Below, piece after piece: positions 33,393-42,982 of a stretch of 64,000 nucleotides of DNA (positions are counted from its first letter, which is position 1; each line of letters opens with the position of its first letter). A program made the translations under genes and the position numbers. The notes beneath the pieces were generated by a model that ran no database searches, was not told where the DNA came from, and worked only from the letters and a program-made list of their open reading frames with translations. This DNA comes from Ancylobacter sp. SL191 (GTDB lineage: Bacteria > Pseudomonadota > Alphaproteobacteria > Rhizobiales > Xanthobacteraceae). The stretch covers positions 434,001 to 498,000 of the forward strand of contig NZ_CP113056.1 of the NCBI RefSeq assembly GCF_026625645.1, given 5' to 3'.

Positions 33393-34427
33393 TCAGAAGG
33401 GCAGCGGATCGAGCGCCGAGCAGACGCCGCCGACGAGGTTGTGGGCGAGAAGACGTTCGCTGGAAAGCTCCGCGCCCGGCAGGGGCGGCTCGCTCATCGC
33501 TCGGGGGAGCCCGGCAATGAACCGCTCCTGTGCCTCAGCCGCGGCCTGTGCCTCCATGGCGCTGATGGCGGTGAAGCGCAGCGCATCGCCGGGGCGCGCC
33601 TGGCCGAGCCGCCAGAGGTCGGGGCCGATAACGGTGGCGATCTTCGGGTAGCCGCCGGTGCTCTGCCGGTCGGCCAGCAGCACCAGCGGGCGGCCATTGC
33701 CGGGCACCTGGATCGAGCCGTTCATGATGCCGTCGGAGACGATGTTAAAGCCGGCCGCGTGCTCGATGGAGGGCCCGTCGAGCTGCGCGCCCATGCGGTC
33801 GGCCTTGTCGGTGACGCGGTACTCCGAGGCGAGGAAGGTGGCGATGCCGGCGGGAGTGAAGAAATCGTCCTGCGGGCCGAGCACGACGCGGATCGGGCCA
33901 TGTGCGCGCGGGCGATGGGTCTCGGGCAGCCGAAGCCGCGGCCCGGCGGGCGTGCCGTTGAGCGGCAGGAGGTCGCCCGTGCGCAGCGCGCGCCCTTCGA
34001 GACCGCCGATAGCGGAACGTGAATGGGTGGAGAGGCTACCGAGCGTCGGAGCGATGGCAAAACCGCCGGCAATGGCAAGATAGGCACGCATTCCCGTGCG
34101 CGCGGCGCCGATGTCGAGCCGGTCGCCGGGGAACAGCGCGTGCGACTGCCAACCCTCCACCGGACGATCATTGATGCGCAAAGGCATGTCGGCACCTGTG
34201 AGGGCGAAGCGCGCTGGCCCCTCCTCCACCACGGCGGAGAGGCCGAGCATGGTGAGTTCCACCGCCGCCATGCCGCGCGGATTGCCCACGAGCAGGTTCG
34301 CCGCCTGCAGCGCGAGCGTGTCCATCGCCCCCGAGGCGGAAATGCCGAAGCGCTGGTAGCCGAAACGCCCCATGTCCTGAAGGCTGGAGAACAGGCCCGG
34401 CCGGTCGATGCGCAAAGCCGCCATCAC
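33393..34427 (-). CDS. pxpC: 5-oxoprolinase subunit PxpC
   Basis: A 344-residue biotin-dependent carboxyltransferase-like protein (KipA/urea-amidolyase-related). Characteristic stretches: 'GLFSSLQDMGRFGYQRFGIS', 'GAMD', 'ANLLVGNPRGMAAVE', 'GPQDDFF' and 'STGGYPKIATVI'. It partners PxpB to form the carboxyltransferase-like half of 5-oxoprolinase. Start overlaps the stop of pxpB by 4 bases (ATGA), so synthesis is coupled. Cytoplasmic. Confidence 0.95.
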   Translation of the reverse strand: MMAALRIDRPGLFSSLQDMGRFGYQRFGISASGAMDTLALQAANLLVGNPRGMAAVELTMLGLSAVVEEGPARFALTGADMPLRINDRPVEGWQSHALFPGDRLDIGAARTGMRAYLAIAGGFAIAPTLGSLSTHSRSAIGGLEGRALRTGDLLPLNGTPAGPRLRLPETHRPRAHGPIRVVLGPQDDFFTPAGIATFLASEYRVTDKADRMGAQLDGPSIEHAAGFNIVSDGIMNGSIQVPGNGRPLVLLADRQSTGGYPKIATVIGPDLWRLGQARPGDALRFTAISAMEAQAAAEAQERFIAGLPRAMSEPPLPGAELSSERLLAHNLVGGVCSALDPLPF

Positions 34428-35176
34428 GCCGCCTCCGGCTCGGCGATGAGCGCGCCCTGCTCCGCCGCGCGGCAGAGGGACTCGTACTCGGCCGCGGCAA
34501 TGGAGACGAAGCGGATCGTGTCACCGGCGGCGAAGAGGAAGGGGCGCTCCGCGCGGGCCGGGTCGTAGGAACGCACCGGCGTCTGGCCGAGCAGATGCCA
34601 GCCGCTGGGGATTTCCAGCGGCGGGGAGATCGCCGCCTGCCGCCCGCCAATGGAGATGCTGCGCGGCGGGGTCTTCAGGCGCGGATCGGTGCGCCGGCTG
34701 GTGTGGATGGGCTCGGGCAGGCCGCCGAGATAGGCGAAGCCGGGCGCGAAGCCGATCATATAGACGCGGTAGTTGGCGCCACTGTGCAGACCGATCACCT
34801 CATCGGTCGTGAGCCCGTGCAGCCGCGCCACCGCGTCGAGATCGACGCCATGGGCGCCGCCATAGAGCACCGGCACGCGCCACACCGTGCCGCCCGCCTC
34901 CTCCGCATCAGCATGAGGTGCGAGACCCAGCACCGCCGTGCGTAGTTCGTCGCGCGACAGAATGAGCGGGTCGAACAGCACCAGCGCCGAGCGATAGGTC
35001 GGCACCACCTCGCGCAGGCCCGGCAGGCCGAGCGCCTCGAGCGCCGCCGCCAGCGCGATGACCCGCCGGTTCACGTCCTCGTCGATGGCATCGCCGAACT
35101 CGATGACCAGCCCGCTCTCGCCGGCATCGAGCAGGCGGGGGGCCTCAGGGGCTAGAGAAGTGGCGGTCGTCATCAT
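34424..35176 (-). CDS. pxpB: 5-oxoprolinase subunit PxpB
   Basis: A KipI-family protein of 250 residues from ATG 35176, preceded by GGAAG; a longer frame reaches 35365 but its first 63 codons are not protein-like. Motifs: 'ESGLVIEFGDAIDEDVNRRV', 'VPVLYGG.HGVDLDAVA', 'YMIGFAPGFAYLGGLPE', 'SISIGGRQAAISPP' and 'GWHLLGQTP'. First gene of pxpBCA. The 320-base gap upstream is shared with the divergent catabolic operon, so both may answer to the same nitrogen or amino-acid signals. Confidence 0.93.
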   Translation of the reverse strand: MMTTATSLAPEAPRLLDAGESGLVIEFGDAIDEDVNRRVIALAAALEALGLPGLREVVPTYRSALVLFDPLILSRDELRTAVLGLAPHADAEEAGGTVWRVPVLYGGAHGVDLDAVARLHGLTTDEVIGLHSGANYRVYMIGFAPGFAYLGGLPEPIHTSRRTDPRLKTPPRSISIGGRQAAISPPLEIPSGWHLLGQTPVRSYDPARAERPFLFAAGDTIRFVSIAAAEYESLCRAAEQGALIAEPEAA

Positions 35177-35500
35177 GCACGTTCTTCCGTCAGCGGGCGG
35201 GAGTGAGCGCCCCTCTTTTCCAGATATGTGCCAAGCCGCCAAGGCCGGGCGGGAGGCGGGTCGGTGGAGGCCCTCAAATGGCAGCGGCGGCAGAAGGTTG
35301 CGGCTCCGTCGGCGGCCCGCTCGGGTGCGGCGGTACGCCGGCCCCACCCACGCAGGCGCCGCCACAGTGCTCAGCTTTCAGGCATCAGCTGACTAAAAAT
35401 GCCGCTTGCATTCCATCGGTATACCCAAAAATATCAATGTGTTAGATGACCATGACGGCACGACGTTGGGTCAAGGCGCGCCTGCCCCTCGGCGGCCGGC
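35177..35500. promoter_or_regulatory. Divergent promoter region between pxpB and the DUF1989 operon
   Basis: No gene. A possible plus-strand promoter is TTGCAT with AAATAT 17 bases downstream, at about 35406-35434. I searched by eye for a guanidine-I (ykkC) aptamer, which often precedes DUF1989/urea-carboxylase genes, and did not find its conserved blocks. Operators for the operon's GntR regulator may lie here but none is evident. Confidence 0.3.
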
Positions 35501-36145
35501 GTGAAGCGTGAGGATGCGATGGACTATCGGCTCGACGACTCCCTCGTCCTCGCCGCCGGCACCGGCAAGGCGGTGCGGATGCGCGCGGGGCAGCGGCTGA
35601 AGCTGACCAACCCCTTCGGCACGCAGGCCATCGACTTCTGGGCCTTCACCCAGGCCGACATCTACGAGTTCACCTCGATGGACAATTTCCGGTCCGTCCA
35701 TTCGACCGTGCATGTCACAAGCGACACGCCGCTGGTCAGCACGAAGCGCCGGCCGCTGGTGTCCATCGTCGAGGACACCTCTTCGGGCCGGCACGACACG
35801 CTGCTCTGCGCCTGCAATGCCGACATCTACCGCCAGCTTGGCGTCACCGGTTATCACCGCTCCTGCGCCGACAATCTGCATAAGGGGCTGGCGGAACTCG
35901 GCATCCGCTTCCCGGTCACCCCGGCACCGGCCAATTTCTTCATGTGCGTGGATGTGCGGGCGGACGGCTCGCTCGACCGGCTGCTGCCGGCCTCCAAGCC
36001 CGGCTCCTACCTCGTGCTTCAGGCCGAGGCCGACATCATCATGGCCTTCTCCTGCTGCCCGCAGGACATCACCCCGATCAATGGCGAGGACCGCACGCCG
36101 CGCGACTGCCTGATCGACATTTTCTCCCCGGCGGGGAGCGCCTGA
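35501..36145 (+). CDS. DUF1989 (urea-carboxylase-associated) protein
   Basis: A 214-residue DUF1989-family protein: '[20 protein letters not shown]', '[20 protein letters not shown]', '[17 protein letters not shown]' and '[12 protein letters not shown]' are family blocks, with conserved Cys and His residues that may bind metal. Members accompany urea carboxylase, guanidine-use and amino-acid catabolic genes; the reaction is not established. Here it leads a plus-strand operon with an amino-acid ABC transporter and an agmatinase-like enzyme, and its stop overlaps the next start. The start ATG 35519 is an alternative. Confidence 0.85.
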   Translation: MKREDAMDYRLDDSLVLAAGTGKAVRMRAGQRLKLTNPFGTQAIDFWAFTQADIYEFTSMDNFRSVHSTVHVTSDTPLVSTKRRPLVSIVEDTSSGRHDTLLCACNADIYRQLGVTGYHRSCADNLHKGLAELGIRFPVTPAPANFFMCVDVRADGSLDRLLPASKPGSYLVLQAEADIIMAFSCCPQDITPINGEDRTPRDCLIDIFSPAGSA

Positions 36146-36954
36146 TGGCCGGCGAACCGCTCATCCGCATCCGCGACCTCACCAAGAGCTTCGGCGCGCA
36201 TCAGGTGCTGAAGGGCGTCTCGCTGGATGTCCATGCCGGCGAGGTGGTGTCGATCATCGGTGCCTCCGGCTCCGGCAAGAGCACCTTCCTGCGCTGCATC
36301 AACGTGCTGGAAACACCGAGCGGCGGCACGATGGATTTCGGCGACGTCCATTTCGACTATGAGGAGGGCGCCCGCCGCGCCCCCACGGCCGCGCAGCTGC
36401 GCGAGCTGCGGGCGCGCATCGGCATGGTGTTCCAGAGCTACAATCTCTGGCCGCATATGACGGTGCTGGAAAACGTCATCGAGGCGCCGATCCGGGTGAA
36501 GGGCGAGCCGCGCGGGGAAGCCATCGCCAAGGCGGAAGCTCTGCTCGCCCGCATCGGCCTCGCCGAGAAGCGCCACGCCTACCCCTCAAAACTCTCCGGC
36601 GGCCAGCAGCAGCGCGTCGCCATCGTCCGCGCGCTGGCCATGCAGCCACGCCTGATGCTGTTCGACGAGGTGACCTCCGCGCTCGACCCGGAGCTGGTCG
36701 GCGAAGTGCTGGCCTTGATGGCGAGCCTTGCCGGCGAGGGCATGACCATGCTGCTCGTCACCCACGAGATCGGCTTTGCCCGCGAGGTATCCAACCGCGT
36801 GATTTTCTTCGACCAGGGCGTGATCGCCGAGGACGGGGCCCCCCGCGAGGTGCTGCGCCAGCCCAAGAGCGAGCGGCTGCAGCAGTTCCTGCGCCGCGTG
36901 CTGCATGAGGATGCCTATGCCGCCCCGGCGGCGGTGCAGGGAGCCCGGCCATGA
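36145..36954 (+). CDS. Polar amino-acid ABC transporter, ATP-binding protein
   Basis: 269 residues from the ATG overlapping the DUF1989 stop (TGATG). Walker A '[10 protein letters not shown]', Q-loop '[11 protein letters not shown]', signature '[10 protein letters not shown]', Walker B '[11 protein letters not shown]' with '[13 protein letters not shown]', H-loop 'LLVTHEIG'. The pattern is of the GlnQ/HisP group that powers polar amino-acid uptake. Cytoplasmic face of the inner membrane. It pairs with the permease that overlaps its stop and the binding protein two genes on. Confidence 0.93.
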   Translation: MAGEPLIRIRDLTKSFGAHQVLKGVSLDVHAGEVVSIIGASGSGKSTFLRCINVLETPSGGTMDFGDVHFDYEEGARRAPTAAQLRELRARIGMVFQSYNLWPHMTVLENVIEAPIRVKGEPRGEAIAKAEALLARIGLAEKRHAYPSKLSGGQQQRVAIVRALAMQPRLMLFDEVTSALDPELVGEVLALMASLAGEGMTMLLVTHEIGFAREVSNRVIFFDQGVIAEDGAPREVLRQPKSERLQQFLRRVLHEDAYAAPAAVQGARP

Positions 36955-37610
36955 TCGCGACCTGGTGGGAAGGCTTCGCGCCCTATGTTCCCGGCTTCCT
37001 CAGCGCCAGCTGGATCGTGCTGGTGCTCTCCATTCTGGCGATCATGGTGAGCTGGCTGTGCGGCCTCCTCGCCGCGCTCGGCAAGGTCTCGCGCTTTCGG
37101 GCGCTGCGCGAGGCGAGCGGCTTCTACATCTGGTTCATTCGCGGCACGCCGACGCTGATCCAGATCTTCATCATCTATTTCGGCCTGCCGCAGCTCGGGC
37201 TGCGCCTCTCGCCCTTCAGCGCTGGCGTAATCGCGCTTGGCGTCAATGGCGGCGCCTATGTCGCGGAGATCGTCCGCGCCGGCCTGTCCGCCATCCCGAA
37301 GGGCCAGACAGAGTCCGCGCAGGCGCTCGGCATGGGCCGCTGGCAGATGATGAGCCGCATCATCCTGCCCCAGGTCTTCCGCGTGATCCTGCCGCCCGTG
37401 ACCAACGAGGCGATCACCATGGTGAAGAACACCTCGCTGCTCTCCACCATCACCGTCGTCGAGCTCACGCTCTACTCGCAGACGATCATCGCCACGACGT
37501 TCCGCCCGTTCGAGTTCTACATCGCCACCGCGGTCATCTACCTCGTGATGACCACCCTCATCTCGCAGGCCGCGGCCCAGCTCGAGCGGCATTACGCCCG
37601 CTCGCTGTGA
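36951..37610 (+). CDS. Polar amino-acid ABC transporter, permease
   Basis: 219 residues with about five membrane helices and the HisM/GlnP-type EAA loop ('[20 protein letters not shown]'). The N-terminal signature '[19 protein letters not shown]' is typical. ATGA overlap with the ATPase gene. Most importers of this group have two permeases; only one is in this operon, so it probably works as a homodimer. Confidence 0.92.
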   Translation: MIATWWEGFAPYVPGFLSASWIVLVLSILAIMVSWLCGLLAALGKVSRFRALREASGFYIWFIRGTPTLIQIFIIYFGLPQLGLRLSPFSAGVIALGVNGGAYVAEIVRAGLSAIPKGQTESAQALGMGRWQMMSRIILPQVFRVILPPVTNEAITMVKNTSLLSTITVVELTLYSQTIIATTFRPFEFYIATAVIYLVMTTLISQAAAQLERHYARSL

Positions 37611-37623
37611 AAGGACATTCAAG

Positions 37624-38574
37624 ATGAGCGTGCTGCCCATCGACTCGCTGGAAACCCCGCGCTTCTGCGGCGTGCCAACCTTCATGCGGCTGCCGCAGGC
37701 GACGACGCTGAAGGGTCTCGACGCGGCCATTCTCGGCCTGCCGTCGGATTCCGGCGCGCCGTTCCGCACCGGCGCGCGCTTCGCACCCAATGCGGTGCGG
37801 GCGATGTCGATCATGCTGCGCCCGATCAACCCCTATCGGAACATCAACGTGTTCGAGACGCTGGCCTGCGCCGACGCGGGGGATGCCGCCGTCGTGCCCG
37901 GCTATGAGGAAGAATCGCTCGAGCGGCTGGAGCTCGCCGTGCGCGCGGTGGTCGAGGCGGGCGTGACGCCCTTCGGCATTGGCGGCGACCATTCGGTGAC
38001 GCTGGCGGCGCTGCGTGCCGTGGCCGCCACCCACGGGCCGCTGGCGCTGATCCAGTTCGACTCGCATTCCGACACCTGGGACAAGTATTTCGCCGGCAAA
38101 AAGTATAGCGCCGGCACGCCGTTCCGCCGCGCGGTGGAGGAAGGCATCGTCGATCCCTCGCGCTCGATCCAGATCGGCATGCGCGGCTCGCTGTTCAAGG
38201 CGGATGACGTCAGCCAATCGGTCGAGCTCGGCTATGAGGTGGTCACCACCGACGAGATGTTCGCCATGGGCATCCCCGCGCTCGCCGCCCGCATCGCGGA
38301 GCGCACCGCCGGCGCGCCGGCCTATCTCACCTTCGATCTCGACTTCGTCGATCCCGCCTTCGCCCCGGCCGTGCAGACGCCGGAAGCGGGCGGCCCCAGC
38401 GCGCGCGAGGCGCTCGACCTGTTGCGCCGCATCGAGGGCGTGAACCTCGTCGGCGCCGACGTGGTGGAGCTGTGCCCGCCCTATGACCAGCCGGCCCAAA
38501 CCACCGCGCTGCTCGCGGCCACCGTCATGGCCGAGCTGCTGGCGCTGCGCGCGGCCGGTGTCGCCCGGACGTGA
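37624..38574 (+). CDS. Agmatinase/arginase-family ureohydrolase
   Basis: 316 residues of the ureohydrolase fold. The manganese ligands are visible: 'GGDHSVTLAAL' (His), 'QFDSHSDTWD' (D-x-H-x-D), and 'TFDLDFVDPAFAP' (D-x-D). Enzymes in this family hydrolyse agmatine, 4-guanidinobutyrate or 3-guanidinopropionate to urea and an amine. The true substrate is not evident. It lies between the transporter permease and the binding protein, so the imported compound is probably a guanidino acid. Conservation of motifs is complete. Confidence 0.88.
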   Translation: MSVLPIDSLETPRFCGVPTFMRLPQATTLKGLDAAILGLPSDSGAPFRTGARFAPNAVRAMSIMLRPINPYRNINVFETLACADAGDAAVVPGYEEESLERLELAVRAVVEAGVTPFGIGGDHSVTLAALRAVAATHGPLALIQFDSHSDTWDKYFAGKKYSAGTPFRRAVEEGIVDPSRSIQIGMRGSLFKADDVSQSVELGYEVVTTDEMFAMGIPALAARIAERTAGAPAYLTFDLDFVDPAFAPAVQTPEAGGPSAREALDLLRRIEGVNLVGADVVELCPPYDQPAQTTALLAATVMAELLALRAAGVART

Positions 38575-38675
38575 GGCTATGTGAAATCAGGCGGGCTCAC
38601 CCCCGCTTCGAGCGGACCGGCTGCGCACCCGCGCGCCGTTGACGACCGACAGCAGACGACAGAGGGGATAAAACA

Positions 38676-39476
38676 ATGCGTCTGACACTTCTTCCCGTGC
38701 TTGCCGCCGCTCTCGTCGGCGGCCTCCTTGCCGGCAGCCTCACCACGCCGGCCGGCGCGCAGGAGCTGGAGCTCATCAAGCCCGGCACGCTGCTCATCGC
38801 CACCGAAGGCACCTACCCGCCCTTCTCCATGCGCGCCCCCGACGGCGAGCTGGACGGGCTCGAAATCCGCGTCGGCAAGGAAATCGCCCGCCGGCTGAAC
38901 CTCAAATATGAGCCGGTCATCATCAAGTGGGAGGCGCTGCTCGTCGGCCTCGCCGCCGACCAGTACGACTTCGCCTCCGACGCGATGGACATCACCGCCG
39001 AGCGCCAGAAGCAGGTGATGTTCGCCGATGGCTGGCTGGAATCGGGCGGCCGTGTGGTGGTGAAGAAGGATTCCGCCATCAAGACGCCCGCCGACATCAA
39101 GGGCAAGACGGTGGGCGTGCTGGTCTCCTCCACCTGGCTGAAGCTGGCCGAGGAGCGCGGCGCCGTGGCCAAGAGCTACAAGGCCGAATCCGACGCCATC
39201 CAGGATCTGGTGAACGGCCAGATCGACGCGGTCATCACCGACTCCATCGCCGCCGCCTACGCCATCGAGGCGTCCAAGCTGCCGCTGGTGCTGGTGCCGG
39301 ACTATCTCAGCCACATCCAGAAGGGCTTCCCCTTCAAGAAGGGCAAGCCGAACCTCGTCAAGGCGGTGAACAAGGCGCTGGCGGACATGATCGCCGACGG
39401 TACTTATGCCAAGCTCACCACGCCCTTGATCGGCTATTCGCCTGCGCCGAAGGATCCGATCAAGACCCAGTTCTGA
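38676..39476 (+). CDS. Amino-acid ABC transporter substrate-binding protein
   Basis: 266 residues: signal peptide (MRLTLLPVLAAALVGGLLAG, cut after GAQ) then an SBP_bac_3 domain with 'LLIATEGTYPPFSMRAPDGE' and 'LDGLEIRVGKEIARRL', 'MDITAERQKQVMFA' and a hinge segment 'GKTVGVLVSSTW'. Periplasmic receptor for the ABC importer encoded just upstream. An unusual spacer of about 100 bases precedes it and may hold a processing or attenuation site allowing higher expression than the membrane parts. Confidence 0.92.
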   Translation: MRLTLLPVLAAALVGGLLAGSLTTPAGAQELELIKPGTLLIATEGTYPPFSMRAPDGELDGLEIRVGKEIARRLNLKYEPVIIKWEALLVGLAADQYDFASDAMDITAERQKQVMFADGWLESGGRVVVKKDSAIKTPADIKGKTVGVLVSSTWLKLAEERGAVAKSYKAESDAIQDLVNGQIDAVITDSIAAAYAIEASKLPLVLVPDYLSHIQKGFPFKKGKPNLVKAVNKALADMIADGTYAKLTTPLIGYSPAPKDPIKTQF

Positions 39477-39561
39477 TCGCCCTTCGTGCCTGCGCCCGGC
39501 CGGTCCCCTTCCCGGCCGGGCGCCCCCCGCCAAAGGCCCCGGCCGTGCCGCAGAGTCGTCC

Positions 39562-40233
39562 ATGCCCCTGACCGCCCGCCCGACGCCCGTCGCCGATCCG
39601 CGCGAGGAAAGCCTCGGCCAGAAAGCCTATAATGACCTCCTTGACCGGCTGATCCGCCGCGAGATTCCCGTCGGCTCGGTGCTGCAGGAGCGCCGCCTCG
39701 CCGAGGCGCTGGCGATCTCCCGCACCCCGGTGCGCGACGCGCTGAACCGGCTGGAGAGCGAAGGTTTCATCACCCGCAAGCCCGGCGGCGTGCTGGTGGT
39801 CAAGGAATTCTCCACCCGCGAGCTGATCGAGACGCTGCATGTGCGCCAGATCCTGGAGATGGAAGCGGTCGGCCTCGCCACCGGCCGCGTTCCCCTGGCG
39901 GAACTGGACATGCTGGAGGCCGACATCCGCGCGTTGCTCGACGATCCCACGCCGAGCGCGGAGGCGGACTGGGCGCTGGACAGCCGGCTGCACGGCCTGT
40001 TCGCCAGGCGCAGCGGCAATGCGGTGCTGGCCAAGCAGATCCACGACCTGCGCCTGAAGACGCACATGTTCAACATGGACCGCGTGCCCGAGCGCTTCGA
40101 GATCGGCCACCGCGAGCATCTCGCCATCATCGACGCGCTGCGCCGCGAGGACCGCGAGGCGGCCCGGGCTGGCGTTCATACCCACATCGAAAACGTGAAG
40201 CAGAGCATCATCGAGAAGCTCCGCGCCATCTGA
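39562..40233 (+). CDS. GntR-family regulator (FCD type)
   Basis: 223 residues: N-terminal winged helix ('VLQERRLAEALAISRTPVRD', 'LNRLESEGFITRKPGGVLVV') and a C-terminal all-helical FCD effector domain with Asp/His metal-type positions ('DSRLHGLFARRSGN', 'HREHLAIIDALRRED'). Placed in the middle of the catabolic operon, it is the likely repressor of this locus, with the transported compound or a product as inducer; that is inferred from position. Confidence 0.9.
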   Translation: MPLTARPTPVADPREESLGQKAYNDLLDRLIRREIPVGSVLQERRLAEALAISRTPVRDALNRLESEGFITRKPGGVLVVKEFSTRELIETLHVRQILEMEAVGLATGRVPLAELDMLEADIRALLDDPTPSAEADWALDSRLHGLFARRSGNAVLAKQIHDLRLKTHMFNMDRVPERFEIGHREHLAIIDALRREDREAARAGVHTHIENVKQSIIEKLRAI

Positions 40234-40242
40234 GGAACGATC

Positions 40243-41175
40243 ATGGCGGTCGACACGATCAACGAGACTACACGGGGCGTCTACATCATCGCCCCGACCC
40301 CGTTCACGCCAACGGGGGACATCGACTTCGACAGCACGGACTCGCTGATCGACTTCTATCTGGAATGCGGCGTCACCGGCATCACCATCCTCGGCGTGCT
40401 CGGCGAGGCGTTCAAGCTGGCGCCGACCGAGGCGAAAGCGTTCCTCACCCATGTCATGAAGCGCGTCGATGGCCGCAAGCCCATCGTGGTCGGCGCCTCG
40501 AACCCCGGCACCGACAATCTCGTGCGCTTCGCCAGGGAGGCGATGGACCTCGGCGCCGCCGGTCTGATGATCGCGCCGCAGCCCTTCCTCAAGACCGACG
40601 ATCAGGTCTTCGGCTATTGGGCGGAGGTGCTCACCCGCCTCGGGCCGGATGTGCCAGTCTGCTATCAGGACTACCCGCAGACCAGCAACACGGTGAGCGC
40701 GGTTTCCGTGCTGCACCGGCTGATCGACGCCTTCCCGAACTTCGTCATGCTCAAGCATGAAGAGGGCTCGGGCCTGTCCAAGATCACCAAGATGCGCGAG
40801 CGCTCCGACAAGGGCGAGGGCCGGCGCGTCTCCATCCTCGTCGGCAATGGCGGGCTGTACCTGCCGCAGGAGCTGCGCCGCGGCGCCGATGGCGCGATGA
40901 CGGGCTTCGCTTACCCCGAGATGCTGGTTGGCGTGGTCGAGAAGTTCCATGCCGGCGACGTGGAAGGCGCGGAAGACCTGTTCGACCTCTATTTGCCGAT
41001 CCTGCGCCATGAGCAGCAGCTCGGCTTCGGCCTCGCCGTGCGCAAGGAAGTGCTGAAGCGGCGCGGCATCATCGCCTGCTCCGACACCCGCCATCCCGGC
41101 CCGAAGCTGACGGCGCGCGACCATCAGGAGCTGGGCGAGCTGATGGCCCGCCTCCAGCGCAAGCTGCACGGCTGA
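40243..41175 (+). CDS. Dihydrodipicolinate-synthase family aldolase/lyase
   Basis: 310 residues, a (beta/alpha)8 class I aldolase of the DapA/NAL superfamily. '[16 protein letters not shown]' is the pyruvate/keto-acid loop, but GTTGE is replaced by GVLGE. '[11 protein letters not shown]' holds the catalytic Tyr, '[12 protein letters not shown]' the Schiff-base Lys. The altered loop and operon context argue against lysine biosynthesis and for catabolism of a keto acid. Follows the regulator by 9 bases. Substrate unknown. Confidence 0.88.
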   Translation: MAVDTINETTRGVYIIAPTPFTPTGDIDFDSTDSLIDFYLECGVTGITILGVLGEAFKLAPTEAKAFLTHVMKRVDGRKPIVVGASNPGTDNLVRFAREAMDLGAAGLMIAPQPFLKTDDQVFGYWAEVLTRLGPDVPVCYQDYPQTSNTVSAVSVLHRLIDAFPNFVMLKHEEGSGLSKITKMRERSDKGEGRRVSILVGNGGLYLPQELRRGADGAMTGFAYPEMLVGVVEKFHAGDVEGAEDLFDLYLPILRHEQQLGFGLAVRKEVLKRRGIIACSDTRHPGPKLTARDHQELGELMARLQRKLHG

Positions 41176-41188
41176 TCGGGAGGGCATC

Positions 41189-41968
41189 ATGGATCTCGGA
41201 CTTCACGGACGCACCGCGCTGGTGCTCGGCGCCAGTCGGGGGCTTGGCCTTGCCAGCGCGCAGACGCTCGCCTCCGAGGGGGCGAGCGTCATCCTCGCCG
41301 GGCGCAATGTGGCGGCGCTGGAAGAGGCTGCCGCCGGCATTCGTGCGAGCGGCGGCAGCGCGCGGGTACAGGCGCTCGATCTTGCCGACCGGGCGGCGCT
41401 TGAAGCGGCGCTGGACCTTCTCGCCAGCGAGCCCATCGACATCCTCGTCAATAATTCCGGCGGCCCGCCGCCCGGCCCGGTCGCCAGCGTCGCGCCGCAG
41501 GTCTGGAGCGCGCAGTTCGAGACCATGGTGAACGCGATTTTCCTCGTCACCGCGCGGCTCTTGCCTGGGATGCGGGCGCGCGGCTTCGGGCGCATCGTCA
41601 ACATCGTCTCGTCCGGTGTGGCGCAGCCCATCCCCAATCTCGGTATTTCCAACGCGCTGCGCGCCTCCATCGTCGGCTGGGCCAAGACGCTCGCCGCCGA
41701 AGTCGCGGCCGACGGGGTGACGGTGAACTCCGTCCTGCCGGGCCGCATCCATACCCAGCGGGTGGATGAGCTCGACGCCGCCGCCGCCGGGCGCACCGGC
41801 AAAAGCGTCGACGAGGTCGCCGCCGCCTCGCGCGGCACCATCCCGATGGGCCGCTACGGCACGCCGCAGGAATTCGCCGATGTGGTGACCTTCCTCGCCA
41901 GCGCCCGCGCCAGCTACGTCACCGGCTCGACCGTGCGGGTCGATGGCGGCGCGATCCGCGGCATCTGA
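41189..41968 (+). CDS. SDR-family protein lacking the usual YxxxK
   Basis: 259 residues with a classical SDR Rossmann fold: cofactor motif '[15 protein letters not shown]', 'NNSGGPPPG', and end '[14 protein letters not shown]'. Where the catalytic Tyr-x3-Lys is expected, the sequence reads '[17 protein letters not shown]', so Tyr and Lys are not in place. This matches an SDR subgroup with the same 'SNALR' block. The protein may use other residues or be non-reductive. Follows the DapA-like gene by 13 bases. Confidence 0.87.
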   Translation: MDLGLHGRTALVLGASRGLGLASAQTLASEGASVILAGRNVAALEEAAAGIRASGGSARVQALDLADRAALEAALDLLASEPIDILVNNSGGPPPGPVASVAPQVWSAQFETMVNAIFLVTARLLPGMRARGFGRIVNIVSSGVAQPIPNLGISNALRASIVGWAKTLAAEVAADGVTVNSVLPGRIHTQRVDELDAAAAGRTGKSVDEVAAASRGTIPMGRYGTPQEFADVVTFLASARASYVTGSTVRVDGGAIRGI

Positions 41969-41983
41969 GGCAACGCGAACCCG

Positions 41984-42982
41984 ATGAGCGCCTCGATGAG
42001 CGCCTCCTGCCTGATCCTCCAGCGCATCCATGCCGCTGGCCCCAACCTCGTGGCGGCGGCCGGCCACCCGGTGCGGCTCGCCACCTCGCTGGGGCGGGCG
42101 GCGCTCATGGAGGATGTGCGCGATGTGGCCGCCCTCATCACCCGCGACGCGCCGATCGACGCCGCGCTGATGGACGCGGCGTCGGGCCTCAAGGTCATCG
42201 GCGTGCATGGCGTCGGGGTGGATGGGATCGACCTTGCCGCCGCCACCGCGCGCGGCATCGCCGTGGTCAACACGCCCGGCGCCAATGCGCGCTCGGTGGC
42301 CGAGCACGCGCTGGCCCTCGCCTTCCACCTCGCCAAGCAGATCGGGCCGGGCGACCGAGCCGCTCGCGCCAGCGACGGCACGTTCAAATACCGCGCGAGC
42401 TTCATGGAGCTGGAAGGCGCCATTTTCGGCGTTGTCGGCTTCGGCGCCATCGGCCGCGAGACCGCACGCCTCGCGCGCGCGCTCGGCATGGAGGTGGTGG
42501 TCTGGACCCGGCGGGCGGACGATCCGGCGGTGGCGGAGGCGGGCTTCCTCCACGTGGCCGATCTCGGCCGGCTGCTGGAGCAGGCCGACATCGTCTCGCT
42601 GCACCTGCCCGGTGGTGCGGGCACGCGCGGGCTGATCGGCCGGGCCGAGCTCGCCCGCATGAAGCTCACCGCCTTCCTCATCAACACGGCGCGCGGCGCG
42701 GTGATCGACGAGGCGGCGCTGGCCGAAGCGCTGATCGCCCGCCGCATCGGCGGCGCCGGGCTCGACGTGTTCGCCCGCGAGCCCCTGCCACCTTCCTCAC
42801 CGCTGATCGGGCTCGACAATGTCGTGCTCACCCCGCATGTCGCCGGCTCGAGCGAGGCGGCGTTGCGGCGCACGGCTACCGCTCTGGCCCGTCAGGTGGT
42901 GGATGTGCTGGCCGGCCAGCGCCCGCCGCATCTGGTGAACCCCGAAGCGTGGCTGCGCGCCCCCGCCGGGCACGGCGCATGA
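41984..42982 (+). CDS. D-2-hydroxyacid dehydrogenase
   Basis: 332 residues of the phosphoglycerate-dehydrogenase-like family. NAD-binding 'VVGFGAIGRETARLARALGM' in the middle; active-site residues in 'LINTARGAVIDEAAL' (Arg), 'FAREPLPPSSPL' (Glu) and 'LTPHVAGSSEAALRR' (His) are present. No ACT domain, so not serA. It probably reduces or oxidises a keto/hydroxy acid made in this pathway. Fifteen bases after the SDR gene; its stop overlaps the next start. Confidence 0.9.
   Translation: MSASMSASCLILQRIHAAGPNLVAAAGHPVRLATSLGRAALMEDVRDVAALITRDAPIDAALMDAASGLKVIGVHGVGVDGIDLAAATARGIAVVNTPGANARSVAEHALALAFHLAKQIGPGDRAARASDGTFKYRASFMELEGAIFGVVGFGAIGRETARLARALGMEVVVWTRRADDPAVAEAGFLHVADLGRLLEQADIVSLHLPGGAGTRGLIGRAELARMKLTAFLINTARGAVIDEAALAEALIARRIGGAGLDVFAREPLPPSSPLIGLDNVVLTPHVAGSSEAALRRTATALARQVVDVLAGQRPPHLVNPEAWLRAPAGHGA

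Noticed and set aside
35177..35500. Possible guanidine-I (ykkC) riboswitch before the DUF1989 gene
   Set aside because: Conserved aptamer blocks are not visible by eye; a covariance-model search would settle it.
39460..41190. Minus-strand frame of 576 codons
   Set aside because: Opposite the GntR and DapA-like genes, which have clear motifs; His/Ala/Glu-rich composition without domains.
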